A stretch of 64,000 nt of DNA from an uncultured Paracoccaceae bacterium (GCA_905182355.1 CAJJBH010000055.1:1-64000), one strand, 5' to 3'. Numbered from the stretch's first letter, positions 9,532-19,389 are shown. Program-made: numbers and translations. Notes: generated by a model from the letters alone, not told the origin.

Positions 9532-11471
9532 AACGCAATCGCGCAGATCACGAAGCCAATCAGCGCCTGCTTTCGCGTCGTGCCCTTATTCTGGGTGGCG
9601 TGCAATTGTCTATGATTGGTGCCCTTGCTGCCCGTATGCGTCATCTTCAGGTCAACGAGGCGGACCAGTTTCGCACTTTGGCTGAAGAAAACCGGATTAA
9701 ATTCAAACTGATCCCACCTGTGCGCGGTGAAGTTTTTGACCGCAACGGCATCCAACTGGCCCAAAACATTCCGACGTATCAGATAAAAATGGTGCGCGAA
9801 GACGCACGCGATATTGACGCGGTCATCGCTGAACTTAGTAAAATAATCGACCTTGATGAAGAAGCGCTTGCGCGGGCCGTGGCCGAAATGAAACGCAGCG
9901 CGCCGTTCTACCCCGTCACTGTTGCGGATGACGTAAGTTGGGAAGACATCAGCCGTGTTTCGGTCAACGCCCCCGCCTTGCCCGGCGTCACACCCGAAGT
10001 TGGGCTGTCACGCGTCTACCCCCTTGGCTCTGATTTTGCACATATCCTTGGCTATGTTGGTCCAGTCAGTGACTATGATCTTGACCGTATTGATGACCCT
10101 GATCCGTTGTTGCGTATTCCACGCTTTCAGATCGGCAAGGTTGGCGTAGAAGCGAAAGAAGAAAATCGCTTGCGCGGTTCTGCAGGCAACAAACAAGTCG
10201 AAGTAAACGCAGCTGGACGCGAGATGCGCGAACTGGGCCGACGTGAGGGTCGTGCTGGTGCCGACATCCAGCTGACCATCGATTCAACGCTACAGAACTA
10301 TCTTCAAGCACGGCTTGGTGATGAAAGTGCCAGCGCCGTTGTCATCGATTGCGAAACAGGAGATCTGGTCGCAATCGGGTCCTCGCCTACCTATGATCCC
10401 AACCTGTTTGTGTCCGGCATTTCAGTCGCAGACTACGCATTACTGACCGAAAATAAATATCGCCCACTTGCGTCCAAAGCCGTGCAAGGCACATATCCCC
10501 CCGGTTCAACTTTCAAGATGATGACCGCGATGGCGGCCCTTGAGGCTGAAATAATCGGGCCCGATGATACAGTGCGCTGCAACGGTTACCTTGAAGTCGC
10601 AGATCGCAAATTTCACTGCTGGAAGCGATCCGGCCACGGCAGCGTTAACCTTAAGAATTCACTCAAACGCAGTTGTGACGTTTATTATTATGATCTGGCC
10701 CTAAAGGTTGGGATCGAAAAAATATCAGCGATGGCCAATATCTTTGGCCTTGGCGTACGCCACAACATCCAGATGTCTGCCGTGGCACGTGGCCTTACCC
10801 CAACTAAGGCGTGGAAGGCCGAAGTGCATGGCAGGGATTGGGTGATCGGTGACACCGTCAACGCGTCAATTGGACAAGGCGACATGCTTGCGTCACCTCT
10901 CCAGTTGGCTGTCATGACTGCACGGCTGGCGACAGGGCGCGAAGTAACGCCGCGACTGGTCAAATCCGTAGATGGAGTCGAACAAGCCTCGGGCGCGGGC
11001 GCACCACTTAAGGTCAATCAAGACAACCTAAAGAAAATGCGCCAAGCGATGTTTGCCGTTGTGAATGACCGTGGTGGCACAGCCTTTGGCAGTCGTATCA
11101 CAACCGAGGGTATGCGCATGGCAGGTAAGACAGGTACCAGCCAAGTGCGCAATATTTCTGCAGCTGAGCGGCGCAGCGGCGTTGTGCGCAACGCCGATCT
11201 GCCGTGGAAACGGCGCGACCATGCACTGTTTGTAGATTTCGCACCTGCCGATAATCCAAAATACGCCATTGCGGTGATTGTCGAACACGGGGGGGGTGGA
11301 TCTACGACCGCAGCACCCATCGCACGAGACATAACTTTACAGGCACTTTATGGCGGGAAACCACCACTTGCCGCCTATCCGTCCAAGGACCGTAGCCGCA
11401 TCAATGGCCAACAAAAACGACTGGAAAAAGTGCGCCCAACGGCAGCAGTTGATGGCAAAGACCAAGCATGA
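9528..11471 (+). CDS. mrdA: Penicillin-binding protein 2 (elongation-specific transpeptidase)
   Basis: The product is a 647-residue class B PBP that crosslinks peptidoglycan during cell elongation as partner of RodA. One N-terminal membrane helix (about 21-38) is followed by the PBP dimerisation domain (about 60-230, including LIPPVRGEVFDRNG). The transpeptidase domain has the active-site S327-T-F-K330, an S382-C-D motif (the usual SxN as SxD, common in PBP2) and K534-T-G-T. The start overlaps the mreD stop (ATGA), and the stop overlaps the rodA start. The length agrees with alphaproteobacterial PBP2. Confidence 0.96.
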   Translation: MKRNRADHEANQRLLSRRALILGGVQLSMIGALAARMRHLQVNEADQFRTLAEENRIKFKLIPPVRGEVFDRNGIQLAQNIPTYQIKMVREDARDIDAVIAELSKIIDLDEEALARAVAEMKRSAPFYPVTVADDVSWEDISRVSVNAPALPGVTPEVGLSRVYPLGSDFAHILGYVGPVSDYDLDRIDDPDPLLRIPRFQIGKVGVEAKEENRLRGSAGNKQVEVNAAGREMRELGRREGRAGADIQLTIDSTLQNYLQARLGDESASAVVIDCETGDLVAIGSSPTYDPNLFVSGISVADYALLTENKYRPLASKAVQGTYPPGSTFKMMTAMAALEAEIIGPDDTVRCNGYLEVADRKFHCWKRSGHGSVNLKNSLKRSCDVYYYDLALKVGIEKISAMANIFGLGVRHNIQMSAVARGLTPTKAWKAEVHGRDWVIGDTVNASIGQGDMLASPLQLAVMTARLATGREVTPRLVKSVDGVEQASGAGAPLKVNQDNLKKMRQAMFAVVNDRGGTAFGSRITTEGMRMAGKTGTSQVRNISAAERRSGVVRNADLPWKRRDHALFVDFAPADNPKYAIAVIVEHGGGGSTTAAPIARDITLQALYGGKPPLAAYPSKDRSRINGQQKRLEKVRPTAAVDGKDQA

Positions 11472-12607
11472 GCTATCTAGAATACACCGTTAAATCGACG
11501 CCAACTGGAATTCGCAAAATCATATTCTTAAACTGGCCGCTGATCCTGTTGCTCAGTTCAGTCGCGTGCGTGGGGTTTTTGATGCTGTATTCTGTAGCAG
11601 GCGGCAGTTTCACCCCTTGGGCGGAACCGCAAATGAAACGCTTTGCCGTTGGATTGGTATTGATGGTGGCGGTTGGGATGGTCCCAATCTGGTTCTGGCG
11701 CAGCATGGCTGGCTTTGGCTACGGACTGACCATAATCCTACTGATAGGCGTTGATCTTTTTGGGGCCGAAGGCAAAGGGGCGCAGCGCTGGATCGACCTT
11801 GGATTCATGCGTTTGCAGCCATCTGAACTGATGAAGATCACCCTCGTGATGTTCCTTGCTTCCTACTATGACTGGCTGCCTTCCAAAAAAAGGTCACGGC
11901 CCCTTTGGGTGCTGATCCCCATCGTTGTTATCCTATTTCCAACGGCGCTGGTCCTCAAACAACCAGACCTTGGAACATCGCTTTTGTTGGTTATGGCGGG
12001 TGGCGGATTGATGTTTCTTGCAGGAGTGCATTGGGCCTATTTCGCCGCCGTTATTGCATCCGGCCTTGGTTTGATCGTTGCCGTCTTTCAAAGTCGTGAA
12101 ACCGCATGGCAAATGTTGAACAATTACCAATATCGCAGGATCGACACCTTCCTTGACCCCAGCGCAGATCCTTTGGGCGCGGGCTATCACATCACCCAAT
12201 CCAAGATCGCCCTTGGGTCAGGGGGCTGGACGGGACGTGGTTTCATGCAAGGGCCGCAAAGCCGTTTGAATTTTTTGCCCGAAAAACACACCGACTTTAT
12301 CTTTACCACATTGGCTGAAGAATTCGGCTTTATCGGAGGGATCTCACTGCTGACGATATACCTTCTTGTGGTGTTCTTTTGCGTCACCTCAGCACTGGTT
12401 AATCGCGACAGATTCTCCTCCCTCTTGATCCTTGGGATTGCCCTCAACTTCTTTCTCTTTTTCTCGGTCAACATGGCAATGGTGATGGGCTTGATCCCCG
12501 TCGTTGGCGTGCCCCTTCCGCTTGTAAGTTACGGCGGCTCTGCCATGCTGGTTCTTATGATCGCTTTCGGACTGGTGCAAAGTGCGCATGTCCACAGACC
12601 AAGATAG
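11468..12607 (+). CDS. rodA: SEDS peptidoglycan glycosyltransferase RodA
   Basis: A 379-residue polytopic inner-membrane protein of the SEDS family with about ten hydrophobic segments. It polymerises lipid II into glycan strands during elongation, working with PBP2. Diagnostic stretches are LGTSLLLVMAGG, QYRRIDTFLDPSADPLGAGYH and the C-terminal GVPLPLVSYGGSAML. The start overlaps the mrdA stop (ATGA), which implies coupled synthesis of the partner proteins. The next gene, a hydroxyacid dehydrogenase, starts only 10 bp after the rodA stop and may share the transcript. Confidence 0.96.
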   Translation: MSYLEYTVKSTPTGIRKIIFLNWPLILLLSSVACVGFLMLYSVAGGSFTPWAEPQMKRFAVGLVLMVAVGMVPIWFWRSMAGFGYGLTIILLIGVDLFGAEGKGAQRWIDLGFMRLQPSELMKITLVMFLASYYDWLPSKKRSRPLWVLIPIVVILFPTALVLKQPDLGTSLLLVMAGGGLMFLAGVHWAYFAAVIASGLGLIVAVFQSRETAWQMLNNYQYRRIDTFLDPSADPLGAGYHITQSKIALGSGGWTGRGFMQGPQSRLNFLPEKHTDFIFTTLAEEFGFIGGISLLTIYLLVVFFCVTSALVNRDRFSSLLILGIALNFFLFFSVNMAMVMGLIPVVGVPLPLVSYGGSAMLVLMIAFGLVQSAHVHRPR

Positions 12608-12616
12608 GTATCAAAC

Positions 12617-13549
12617 ATGACACTTAACGTATTGTTCGCAGGCAAAGCAGAACGCTGGCCGTACTACCAAGGGCCGTTAAACGAGGCTTTCAAAGCCCTT
12701 GGCATCGACGCACATCTTGCAACTGACATCGCGCCAGATCAGGTGGATTATATCGTCTACGCCCCCAATTCCGACCTCAAGGATTTCACGCCATATATAC
12801 GGGCCAAAGCCGTGTTAAACCTTTGGGCTGGGGTAGAAGGAATTGTGGGCAACAAAACCCTAACCATTCCCCTGACACGCATGGTCGACGCGGGCCTGAC
12901 CCAAGGGATGATCGAATGGGTCTGCGGCCACACAATCCGCCACCATCTGGGCATGGATCAACACATCGTCAACCCAACGCACCAGTGGGCACCCAGCCCA
13001 CCACCGCTGGCATGGGATCGCTCTGTTGTGGTGTTCGGAATGGGCGAACTTGGCAGCGCCTGCGCGAGCGTCCTTGCGAAATTCGGCTTCAACGTATCGG
13101 GATGGAGCCGCTCTGAAAAATTCGTGGATCGCGTCACATCGTTACATGGTCCGGACGGATTGAAAACCGCCTTGGAAAAAGCCAAAATCGCAATACTTTT
13201 GTTGCCCGACACGCCCGCAACAAACAACACATTTGATGCCGACGCACTTGAGATGATGCCTGAAGGCGCGATTATCATTAACCCCGGTCGCGGCCCATTG
13301 ATCGACGATGAAGCCTTGCTAGTGGCGCTGGATTCAAACCACATTGCTCACGCCACGCTGGACACGTTCCGCGTCGAACCATTGCCAGAAAACCACCCCT
13401 ACTGGACACACCCAAACGTCACAGTCACCCCGCATGTCGCCGCAGAAACCAGACCCAAGCATTCTAGCCTCACAATCGCAGAAAACATCCGACGGGGCGA
13501 AGTCGGAGAACCGTTCCTACACCTTGTTGACCGAGGTGTAGGATATTAA
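12617..13549 (+). CDS. D-2-hydroxyacid dehydrogenase, glyoxylate/hydroxypyruvate reductase A-like
   Basis: This 310-residue cytosolic NAD(P)-dependent dehydrogenase has the GhrA subgroup layout: an N-terminal catalytic half, a nucleotide-binding domain with VVFGMGELGSA (GxGxxG) near 137-147, and INPGRGPLIDDEAL. The catalytic set is Arg (PGRG), Glu (DTFRVEPLPENHP) and His (TVTPHVAAET). It would reduce glyoxylate or hydroxypyruvate. The substrate within the family cannot be fixed from sequence. It follows rodA by 10 bp and is convergent with the M3 peptidase. A 9-bp inverted repeat sits at its 3' end. Confidence 0.85.
   Translation: MTLNVLFAGKAERWPYYQGPLNEAFKALGIDAHLATDIAPDQVDYIVYAPNSDLKDFTPYIRAKAVLNLWAGVEGIVGNKTLTIPLTRMVDAGLTQGMIEWVCGHTIRHHLGMDQHIVNPTHQWAPSPPPLAWDRSVVVFGMGELGSACASVLAKFGFNVSGWSRSEKFVDRVTSLHGPDGLKTALEKAKIAILLLPDTPATNNTFDADALEMMPEGAIIINPGRGPLIDDEALLVALDSNHIAHATLDTFRVEPLPENHPYWTHPNVTVTPHVAAETRPKHSSLTIAENIRRGEVGEPFLHLVDRGVGY
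13516..13542. terminator. Hairpin between convergent ghrA-like and M3 peptidase genes
   Basis: CCTACACCT (13516-13524) and AGGTGTAGG (13534-13542) form a perfect 9-bp stem with a 9-nt loop, inside the last codons of the dehydrogenase gene. On the plus strand an A-rich stretch follows, so it is not a textbook terminator for that gene. Its position between convergent genes makes a transcription barrier possible. Confidence 0.35.
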
Positions 13550-13556
13550 AAACGAC

Positions 13557-15572
13557 TTACTCGGCTGCCAAACCACGGCCCTTTAACAGCGCCTCAACTC
13601 CTGGCAAACGCCCACGAAACGCAACATACAATTCACCCGCATCGCGGCTGCCACCTGTGGACAGGATGTTGGCTTCCAACGCCGCTGCACGTTCAGGATC
13701 AAACGCACTGCCTGCTTCTTCAAATGCCTCGAACGCATCAGCGTCCATCACTTCGGACCACATGTAACTGTAATAGCCTGACGAATATCCGTCGCCCGAA
13801 AATACGTGGGCAAAGTGCGGCGTGGCGTGGCGCATCGTAATCGCATGTGGCATCCCCAAACCGCCTAAAATTTCATTCTGACGGGCCATTGGATCGGCAG
13901 GCGCAGCGCCATCATGAAACTCCAAATCAACCAGGGCCGAAGCCACATATTCCACTGTGGAAAAGCCCATGTCATACGTCGCAGCACCCAGAACTTTCTT
14001 CAACAATGCCTCTGGCATCGCCTTACCAGTCTCAGCATGGATCGCGAATTTAGCAAGCACCTCAGGCACCTCCAACCAGTGTTCATACAGCTGACTTGGC
14101 AGTTCAACAAAGTCACGGGCGACGGACGTCCCAGACACGCTTTCATAGGTTACATTCGACAACATCTGATGCAACGCGTGGCCAAATTCATGGAACAATG
14201 TACGGGCATCGTCATAGGACAACATCGCAGGTGAACCTTTGGCAAAGTTACAAACGTTGATCACCACAGGGGCTTGCACCTCTGGGAACTTCGCTTGGGA
14301 CCGCATCGCGGAGCACCATGCACCAGAACGCTTGGATCCACGCGCGAAATAATCACCAATAAACACGGCAACATGCGCACCATCACGGGTCACTTCCCAC
14401 GCACGACAATCTGCGTGATAGAGCGGCACGTCCAGCGGTTTGAAATGCAAACCAAACAAACGGGTGGCGCAATCAAACGACGCTTCAATCATACGGTCCA
14501 ATTGGAAGTACGGCTTCAATTCTGCCTCGTCCAAATCGTGCAATTCTTGACGGCGTCGGGCTGAATAAAACCGCCAATCCCATGGCTCCAGGTCGCCATT
14601 CACGCCGTCTGCATGCATCATTTCCGTCAGCTTTTCTGCATCAGAATTGGCCTGTGCCTTTGCGGGTTCCCAAACTGCCATCAACAAATCACGCACGGCT
14701 TGCGGTGTCTTCGCCATCTCCGTTTCTAATTTGTATTCGGCAAAATTGGCATAACCCAACAGCTGCGCCCGTTCAGTTCGCAACGCCAAAGTTTCTGCTG
14801 CAATCAAACGGTTGTCTGTAGCCCCGCCATTGGCGCCACGCGCACCCCAAGCTTTGTATGCAATTTCGCGCAGGTCGCGACGGGTCGAGAACTGCAAGAA
14901 CGGCACGATAATAGAACGCGAAAGTGTTACAATGGGACCACCAGCATCCTTCTCTTCACCAGCGGCGCGGGCTGCCTCCGTCACAAAATTCGGCAGGCCG
15001 TCCAAATCACCCTCGGCCAACGGCATGAACCACTCGCGTTCATCAGCCAAAAGGTTCTGCGTAAACTCGGTCCCAAGAACTGCCAAGCGGCCCTTGATCT
15101 CTTTCATCCGGTCCTCGTCCGCGCCTTCCAGCGCTGAGCCGGAGCGAACAAACCCACGATGCGTCAACATCAAAACACGGGCCTGTTCGTCGCTTAAATC
15201 CAGATTATCACGATCATTCCAAACAGATGCGACACGGGCAAACAGCGCCTTATTGCTGGACACATCGGAAAAATGGGCAGCAAGCATCGGGGCAAAATCG
15301 CGCTGCAATGCCTCGCGTGCAGGATTGCTGTCAGCACCTGCAACAGTGTAAAATGCTGATAACACCTTATCCAAATCACGGCCCACCGCCTCCAGCGCCT
15401 CAACGGTATTCGCGAAAGTTGCGGGATCAGCAGTCGCTGTAATCGCGCCAATTTCCGCCTTGTGATTGGCCAAAGCAACCCCAACAGCAGGTGCAAAATC
15501 ATCATCAGAAATCTTGTCGAACGGGGTCAAACCGAACGGCGTATCCCAAGTGTCGAGCAATAGATTTGTCAT
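13557..15572 (-). CDS. M3 family oligopeptidase (oligopeptidase A / dipeptidyl carboxypeptidase type)
   Basis: The product is a 671-residue zinc metallopeptidase of family M3, which degrades short peptides in the cytosol. The zinc site HEFGHALHQ is present (HExxH type, here HEFGH) in TLFHEFGHALHQML, with the downstream third ligand region of the family. Other M3 hallmarks are the all-helical N-terminal half and FSGDGYSSGYYSYMWSEV near the C-terminus. There is no signal peptide. Length matches PrlC/Dcp-type enzymes (about 680). It is a single minus-strand gene with ATG at 15572 preceded by a purine-rich AAAGGAGAC element, a strong ribosome-binding site. Confidence 0.93.
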   Translation of the reverse strand: MTNLLLDTWDTPFGLTPFDKISDDDFAPAVGVALANHKAEIGAITATADPATFANTVEALEAVGRDLDKVLSAFYTVAGADSNPAREALQRDFAPMLAAHFSDVSSNKALFARVASVWNDRDNLDLSDEQARVLMLTHRGFVRSGSALEGADEDRMKEIKGRLAVLGTEFTQNLLADEREWFMPLAEGDLDGLPNFVTEAARAAGEEKDAGGPIVTLSRSIIVPFLQFSTRRDLREIAYKAWGARGANGGATDNRLIAAETLALRTERAQLLGYANFAEYKLETEMAKTPQAVRDLLMAVWEPAKAQANSDAEKLTEMMHADGVNGDLEPWDWRFYSARRRQELHDLDEAELKPYFQLDRMIEASFDCATRLFGLHFKPLDVPLYHADCRAWEVTRDGAHVAVFIGDYFARGSKRSGAWCSAMRSQAKFPEVQAPVVINVCNFAKGSPAMLSYDDARTLFHEFGHALHQMLSNVTYESVSGTSVARDFVELPSQLYEHWLEVPEVLAKFAIHAETGKAMPEALLKKVLGAATYDMGFSTVEYVASALVDLEFHDGAAPADPMARQNEILGGLGMPHAITMRHATPHFAHVFSGDGYSSGYYSYMWSEVMDADAFEAFEEAGSAFDPERAAALEANILSTGGSRDAGELYVAFRGRLPGVEALLKGRGLAAE

Positions 15573-15642
15573 AGGTGTCTCCTTTGAAATACACCTAAGG
15601 CGGGCGGTGTGACACTACAATGGCAGCCTGTCTATTTCGACG

Positions 15643-16680
15643 TCAGCCCCCACAAATCGGGCAATCAGCCCGGCGTTCCAACGCGATCTTGCGGCTTTCA
15701 CCGTACAGTGCATCATAGATTATCAACTCGCCGCGTAAAGACGCGCCAGCGCCCGTAATGACTTTGATTGCCTCAACCGCCATCATCGACCCAACCACAC
15801 CTGGCAAAGGGCCGATCACGCCGGCTTCTGCACAACTAGGGGCCAGTTCGGGCGCGGGTGCTTGGGGAAAAATGCACTGATAACACGGCGCGTTATTGGC
15901 AGGATCAAAGACACTTAACTGCCCCTCCCATTGCGTTAGCGCACCAGAAATAAGCGGCTTGCCCAGCGCGACGCAGGTCTTGTTCACCAAATACCGCGTC
16001 TCAAAGTTGTCGCAGCCATCCAGCACCAGATCATATTCCGCGATCAGGTCTGCAGCGATATCATCCGTCAAACGCCGTTCATACGGGCGCACGGTGACGT
16101 ATGGGTTTTGTGCCACCATCGCGGTTTGAGCCGAGAACACTTTGGCCAAACCAATGTCCTTATCGCGGTGTATCACCTGCCGTTGCAAATTTGCATTATC
16201 AACCACATCATCGTCGATAACCCCTATGGTCCCGACCCCTGCCGATGCCAGATATTGCAGCACAGGCGACCCAAGGCCACCAGCCCCGACGACTAAAATT
16301 TTCGCTTTTTTCAGCGCCTTTTGACCTTGTCCGCCCATCTCACGCATCACAATGTGGCGGGCGTACCGGTTTAACTCGGTATCAGAAAACAGGGGTGCAT
16401 CGGTTCGCGTTTCGACCTGTTTTTCTTCAACCTTTGTGCGCAATCGGTTCAGTATACAGCGATATCCAAAAACAACGGCTGCAATGCCAGCCAAAAACAC
16501 CCAAGGGGCTGATGTTTCACCCAACACCAATCGCACAGGATGGCCTGTTGGTAAGATAAGATGCAGTGCAATAACGACTGCAAGCAATGCAGCCAGCATG
16601 ACCCATCGGGATCGGTGTGGCGTGCTTAACGCTATGCCAAGACCCCAAATTCCACCTCCAGTCAGCGTCACAAACAACAT
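15643..16680 (-). CDS. HesA/MoeB/ThiF-family adenylyltransferase with N-terminal membrane helices
   Basis: The product is 345 residues. The first 80 or so contain two or three hydrophobic helices (GGIWGLGIAL, WVMLAALLAVVIALHLIL, WVFLAGIAAVVFGY). The E1-like domain follows, with NRYARHIVMREMGGQGQ, the nucleotide loop VVGAGGLGSP, DGCDNFETRYLVN and two CxxC pairs (CYQC, CPIC) that would bind zinc. Such enzymes adenylate the C-terminal Gly-Gly of MoaD or ThiS sulfur carriers in molybdopterin or thiamine synthesis. The soluble forms are about 250 residues, so the membrane tether is an addition. The start overlaps the dut stop by one base (TGATG). Which carrier is used is not known. Confidence 0.85.
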   Translation of the reverse strand: MLFVTLTGGGIWGLGIALSTPHRSRWVMLAALLAVVIALHLILPTGHPVRLVLGETSAPWVFLAGIAAVVFGYRCILNRLRTKVEEKQVETRTDAPLFSDTELNRYARHIVMREMGGQGQKALKKAKILVVGAGGLGSPVLQYLASAGVGTIGVIDDDVVDNANLQRQVIHRDKDIGLAKVFSAQTAMVAQNPYVTVRPYERRLTDDIAADLIAEYDLVLDGCDNFETRYLVNKTCVALGKPLISGALTQWEGQLSVFDPANNAPCYQCIFPQAPAPELAPSCAEAGVIGPLPGVVGSMMAVEAIKVITGAGASLRGELIIYDALYGESRKIALERRADCPICGG

Positions 16681-17138
16681 CAGGTCGCACCCGTAGAACC
16701 GAACCCACCCGTACCGCGCAAGGTGTCATCTAGCGTATCCTCTTGGGTAAACTCCGCTTGTACAACGGGGGCCACAATCAGTTGCGCGATGCGCATCCCG
16801 TGGACGATTTCAAACGGATCAGCATCTGTGTTCAGAACAATCAAACCTACAGGACCACGATAATCACTATCGATTGTGCCCGGTGAATTTACCAACGTAA
16901 TACCATTTTTAAGGGCAAGACCCGAACGGGGGCGCACCTGCACTTCGAACCCCTGCGGGATCTCAAAACGCAAACCTGTGGGGATCAAAGCACGTCCGCC
17001 ACTGGGGATCACAACGCTTAAACCATCCGCAAAATTGGCCCGAATATCAGCACCCGCTGCACCGTCAGTTTCATAAAATGGCAGTGCGATATCCGCATCA
17101 AACCCTGCATCCCGCGCGACCTTGATCGTCACACTCAC
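16680..17138 (-). CDS. dut: dUTP diphosphatase
   Basis: The 152-residue trimeric dUTPase hydrolyses dUTP to dUMP, keeping uracil out of DNA and feeding dTMP synthesis. Family motifs are visible in order: GAAGADIRAN, RPRSGLALKNG, NSPGTIDSDYRGPV and the C-terminal Gly-rich arm GTGGFGSTG. The start is GTG at 17138, overlapping the coaBC stop (GTGA). This pairing and the family N-terminus support it over later ATGs. The adjacent coaBC-dut order is common in alphaproteobacteria and other bacteria. Confidence 0.95.
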   Translation of the reverse strand: MSVTIKVARDAGFDADIALPFYETDGAAGADIRANFADGLSVVIPSGGRALIPTGLRFEIPQGFEVQVRPRSGLALKNGITLVNSPGTIDSDYRGPVGLIVLNTDADPFEIVHGMRIAQLIVAPVVQAEFTQEDTLDDTLRGTGGFGSTGAT

Positions 17139-18328
17139 GCGATGGCCTCGGCAATCCGCTGCGCCAATTTACGTGCAACATTGTCCTTGGACATACGCGG
17201 CCACTCCTCAACCCCCGCATCAGAAATGATGGAAACGGCGTTCTCCGACCCACCCATAATGCCTGTTTCTGGCGACACGTCATTGGCCACGATCCAGTCA
17301 CAGCCTTTACGTTTGCGTTTGGCCGTTGCGTTCGCTTCGACATCATTTGTCTCTGCCGCAAAGCCAACCACCAAAGATGGGCGGCCCTTTTTCAACTGGG
17401 CGACATGGGCCAATATATCGGGGTTCTCTGCAAAACTCAGCGTTGGCAAACCATCTTTGGATTTCTTAAGTTTGCGATCACTCGCACCTTCAACCCGCCA
17501 ATCCGCCACTGCCGCCGCAAAGATCGCAACGTCAGAAGGCAAAGCGGCTTGGACCGCCTCCAACATCTGTTGCGCTGTTTGAACCGCAATCACCTCAACA
17601 CCCGATGGCGGTGCAACATCGGCAGGCCCAGTCACAAACACAACATCCGCCCCCAGCGCCGCCAGCGCATTGCCAAGGGACGTGCCCTGCGCCCCAGAGG
17701 ATCGATTTGCGATATAGCGAACGGGATCAATCGGCTCGTGCGTCGGGCCAGACGTGATCAACACGCGCTTGCCCTTTAATGGACCATCCGCCAGCTTCGC
17801 CTCAACTGCGGCAACAATTCCCAACGGTTCTGACATCCGACCAGGTCCAAATTCGCCACACGCCATATCGCCATCATTGGGCCCAACAAACACAACACCA
17901 TCATCCTTCAGAGTCGCGATATTGCGCTGGGTTGCAGCGTGCTGCCACATGCGCACATTCATCGCAGGTGCAACCAAAACAGGCGTGTCCGTGGCCAACA
18001 ACAGGGTCGAAGCCAAGTCATTCGCAAACCCCTGTGCCATCTTCGCCATCAGATCGGCGGTGGCAGGGGCGACCACAATCAAATCAGCCGAACGGGACAA
18101 TTGGATATGCCCCATCTCTGCCTCGTCCGTAAGATCAAACAGGTCGGTATAAACCTTGGACCCCGACAAGGCCGCAACTGACAATGGGGTCACAAACTCA
18201 GTTCCAGCCTTCGTCAAAACGGGTGTTACGTCGGCGCCGCGTTCGCGCAAACGACGGATCAGATCAAGACTTTTAAAGGCAGCGATCCCGCCACCAATAA
18301 TCAAAAGAATTCGTTTTCCGCGCAGCAT
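17135..18328 (-). CDS. coaBC: Bifunctional phosphopantothenoylcysteine decarboxylase / phosphopantothenate-cysteine ligase
   Basis: The 397-residue enzyme catalyses two consecutive steps of coenzyme A synthesis. The N-terminal CoaC half (about 1-180) is an FMN flavoprotein, shown by GGGIAAFKSLDLIRRL, PATADLMAKMAQG and PAMNVRMW. The C-terminal CoaB half (about 190-395) shows the ligase motifs VLITSGPTHEPIDPVRYI and NRSSGAQG. ATG 18328 is preferred over an in-frame TTG four codons upstream because a GAGG element lies about 8 bp before it. It overlaps dut by four bases. The rpoH-type gene ends about 90 bp upstream on the same strand. Confidence 0.95.
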   Translation of the reverse strand: MLRGKRILLIIGGGIAAFKSLDLIRRLRERGADVTPVLTKAGTEFVTPLSVAALSGSKVYTDLFDLTDEAEMGHIQLSRSADLIVVAPATADLMAKMAQGFANDLASTLLLATDTPVLVAPAMNVRMWQHAATQRNIATLKDDGVVFVGPNDGDMACGEFGPGRMSEPLGIVAAVEAKLADGPLKGKRVLITSGPTHEPIDPVRYIANRSSGAQGTSLGNALAALGADVVFVTGPADVAPPSGVEVIAVQTAQQMLEAVQAALPSDVAIFAAAVADWRVEGASDRKLKKSKDGLPTLSFAENPDILAHVAQLKKGRPSLVVGFAAETNDVEANATAKRKRKGCDWIVANDVSPETGIMGGSENAVSIISDAGVEEWPRMSKDNVARKLAQRIAEAIA

Positions 18329-18418
18329 GATGTGCCTCAATATTTGGACAATTGGGCAATCATACTGCGCAGCGATGCGATCTTCCAGCCCATAAGATGC
18401 AGGGGTCGCACAGCGCGT

Positions 18419-19297
18419 TTACATCAGAAAACTCTGCACTTCCCCGCCTTGATTTTCCAGCGTTTTACGCATTTTACCAAACGCCGCAGCTTCCAGCTGG
18501 CGCACACGTTCTTTGCTTAGCGACAATTCCTTGCCCAAACTTTCCAAAGTCCGCGGGGCATCGCGCAGTTTGCGTTCACGCACGATGAACCGCTCGCGTT
18601 CGCTTAATTCACCCATCGCGTCAAACAACCACGTGCGCAGTTGCGCCGTGTCATGGGAGTGTTCGACAATTTCAGCAGCCTGCGCACCATCGTCTTCCAA
18701 GGCATCAATCCATTCACGCCCTTCATCTTCGGCCGATTGTGTCGCGTTCAGTGAAAAATCCGATCCGGACAACCTGCCCTCCATCATCTCGACATCACGC
18801 AATGGGACACCAACCTCGGTCGAGATCATTTGCAACAATTGATGCTTGTCCAGCTTCACACCTGCCGTCTCGCTTTCACGTTCCAAACGGGCTTGAACAC
18901 GGCGCATATTGAAAAACAGAGACTTCTGGGAGGACGTTGAGCCAGTGCGCACCATCGACCAGTTGCGCATCACGTAATCCTGAACCGACGCCTTGATCCA
19001 CCACATCGCGTATGTGGAAAATCGAACGCCGCGATCAGGATCAAACTTTTCTGCCGCCTTCATCAATCCCAATCCAGCTTCTTGGATAAGGTCTGGCATC
19101 GGGGCACCATAACGTTTGAATTTCGAGGCCATCGAGATGGCAAGCCGCATATAGGCGGTAATCAATCGATGTAACGCGGCCTCGTCGCGGTGATCGCGCC
19201 ATGCGTAGGCCAACTTCAATTCCGTTTCTGCGTCCAGCATTTCGGCCTTCATCGCAGTCCGTGTAAATGTCTTCTCTCTTGCTATTTCTAAAGCCAT
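18419..19297 (-). CDS. rpoH: Heat-shock sigma factor of the RpoH family
   Basis: A 292-residue sigma-70-family factor that directs RNA polymerase to heat-shock or oxidative-stress promoters. Region 2 is seen as DLIQEAGLGLMKAAEKFDP and FSTYAMWWIKASVQDYVM. The RpoH-specific box is present as SQKSLFFNMRR. Region 4 ends in an HTH (SLGKELSLSKERVRQLE). ATG 19297 (MALEIAREK) is chosen because a GGGGGA element lies 9 bp upstream. Rhodobacterales usually carry two RpoH paralogues, and the diverged box here suggests this could be the RpoHII type. That sub-assignment is an inference. It is divergent from cobU. Confidence 0.88.
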   Translation of the reverse strand: MALEIAREKTFTRTAMKAEMLDAETELKLAYAWRDHRDEAALHRLITAYMRLAISMASKFKRYGAPMPDLIQEAGLGLMKAAEKFDPDRGVRFSTYAMWWIKASVQDYVMRNWSMVRTGSTSSQKSLFFNMRRVQARLERESETAGVKLDKHQLLQMISTEVGVPLRDVEMMEGRLSGSDFSLNATQSAEDEGREWIDALEDDGAQAAEIVEHSHDTAQLRTWLFDAMGELSERERFIVRERKLRDAPRTLESLGKELSLSKERVRQLEAAAFGKMRKTLENQGGEVQSFLM

Positions 19298-19389
19298 CGT
19301 GGCATCCCCCATCGGATGAAGCGCTTGATTGCGCATTTAACAAGTGTACGCGCCACAGCAGACATTGGTTCACTAAAGGGGCGAAAAAA

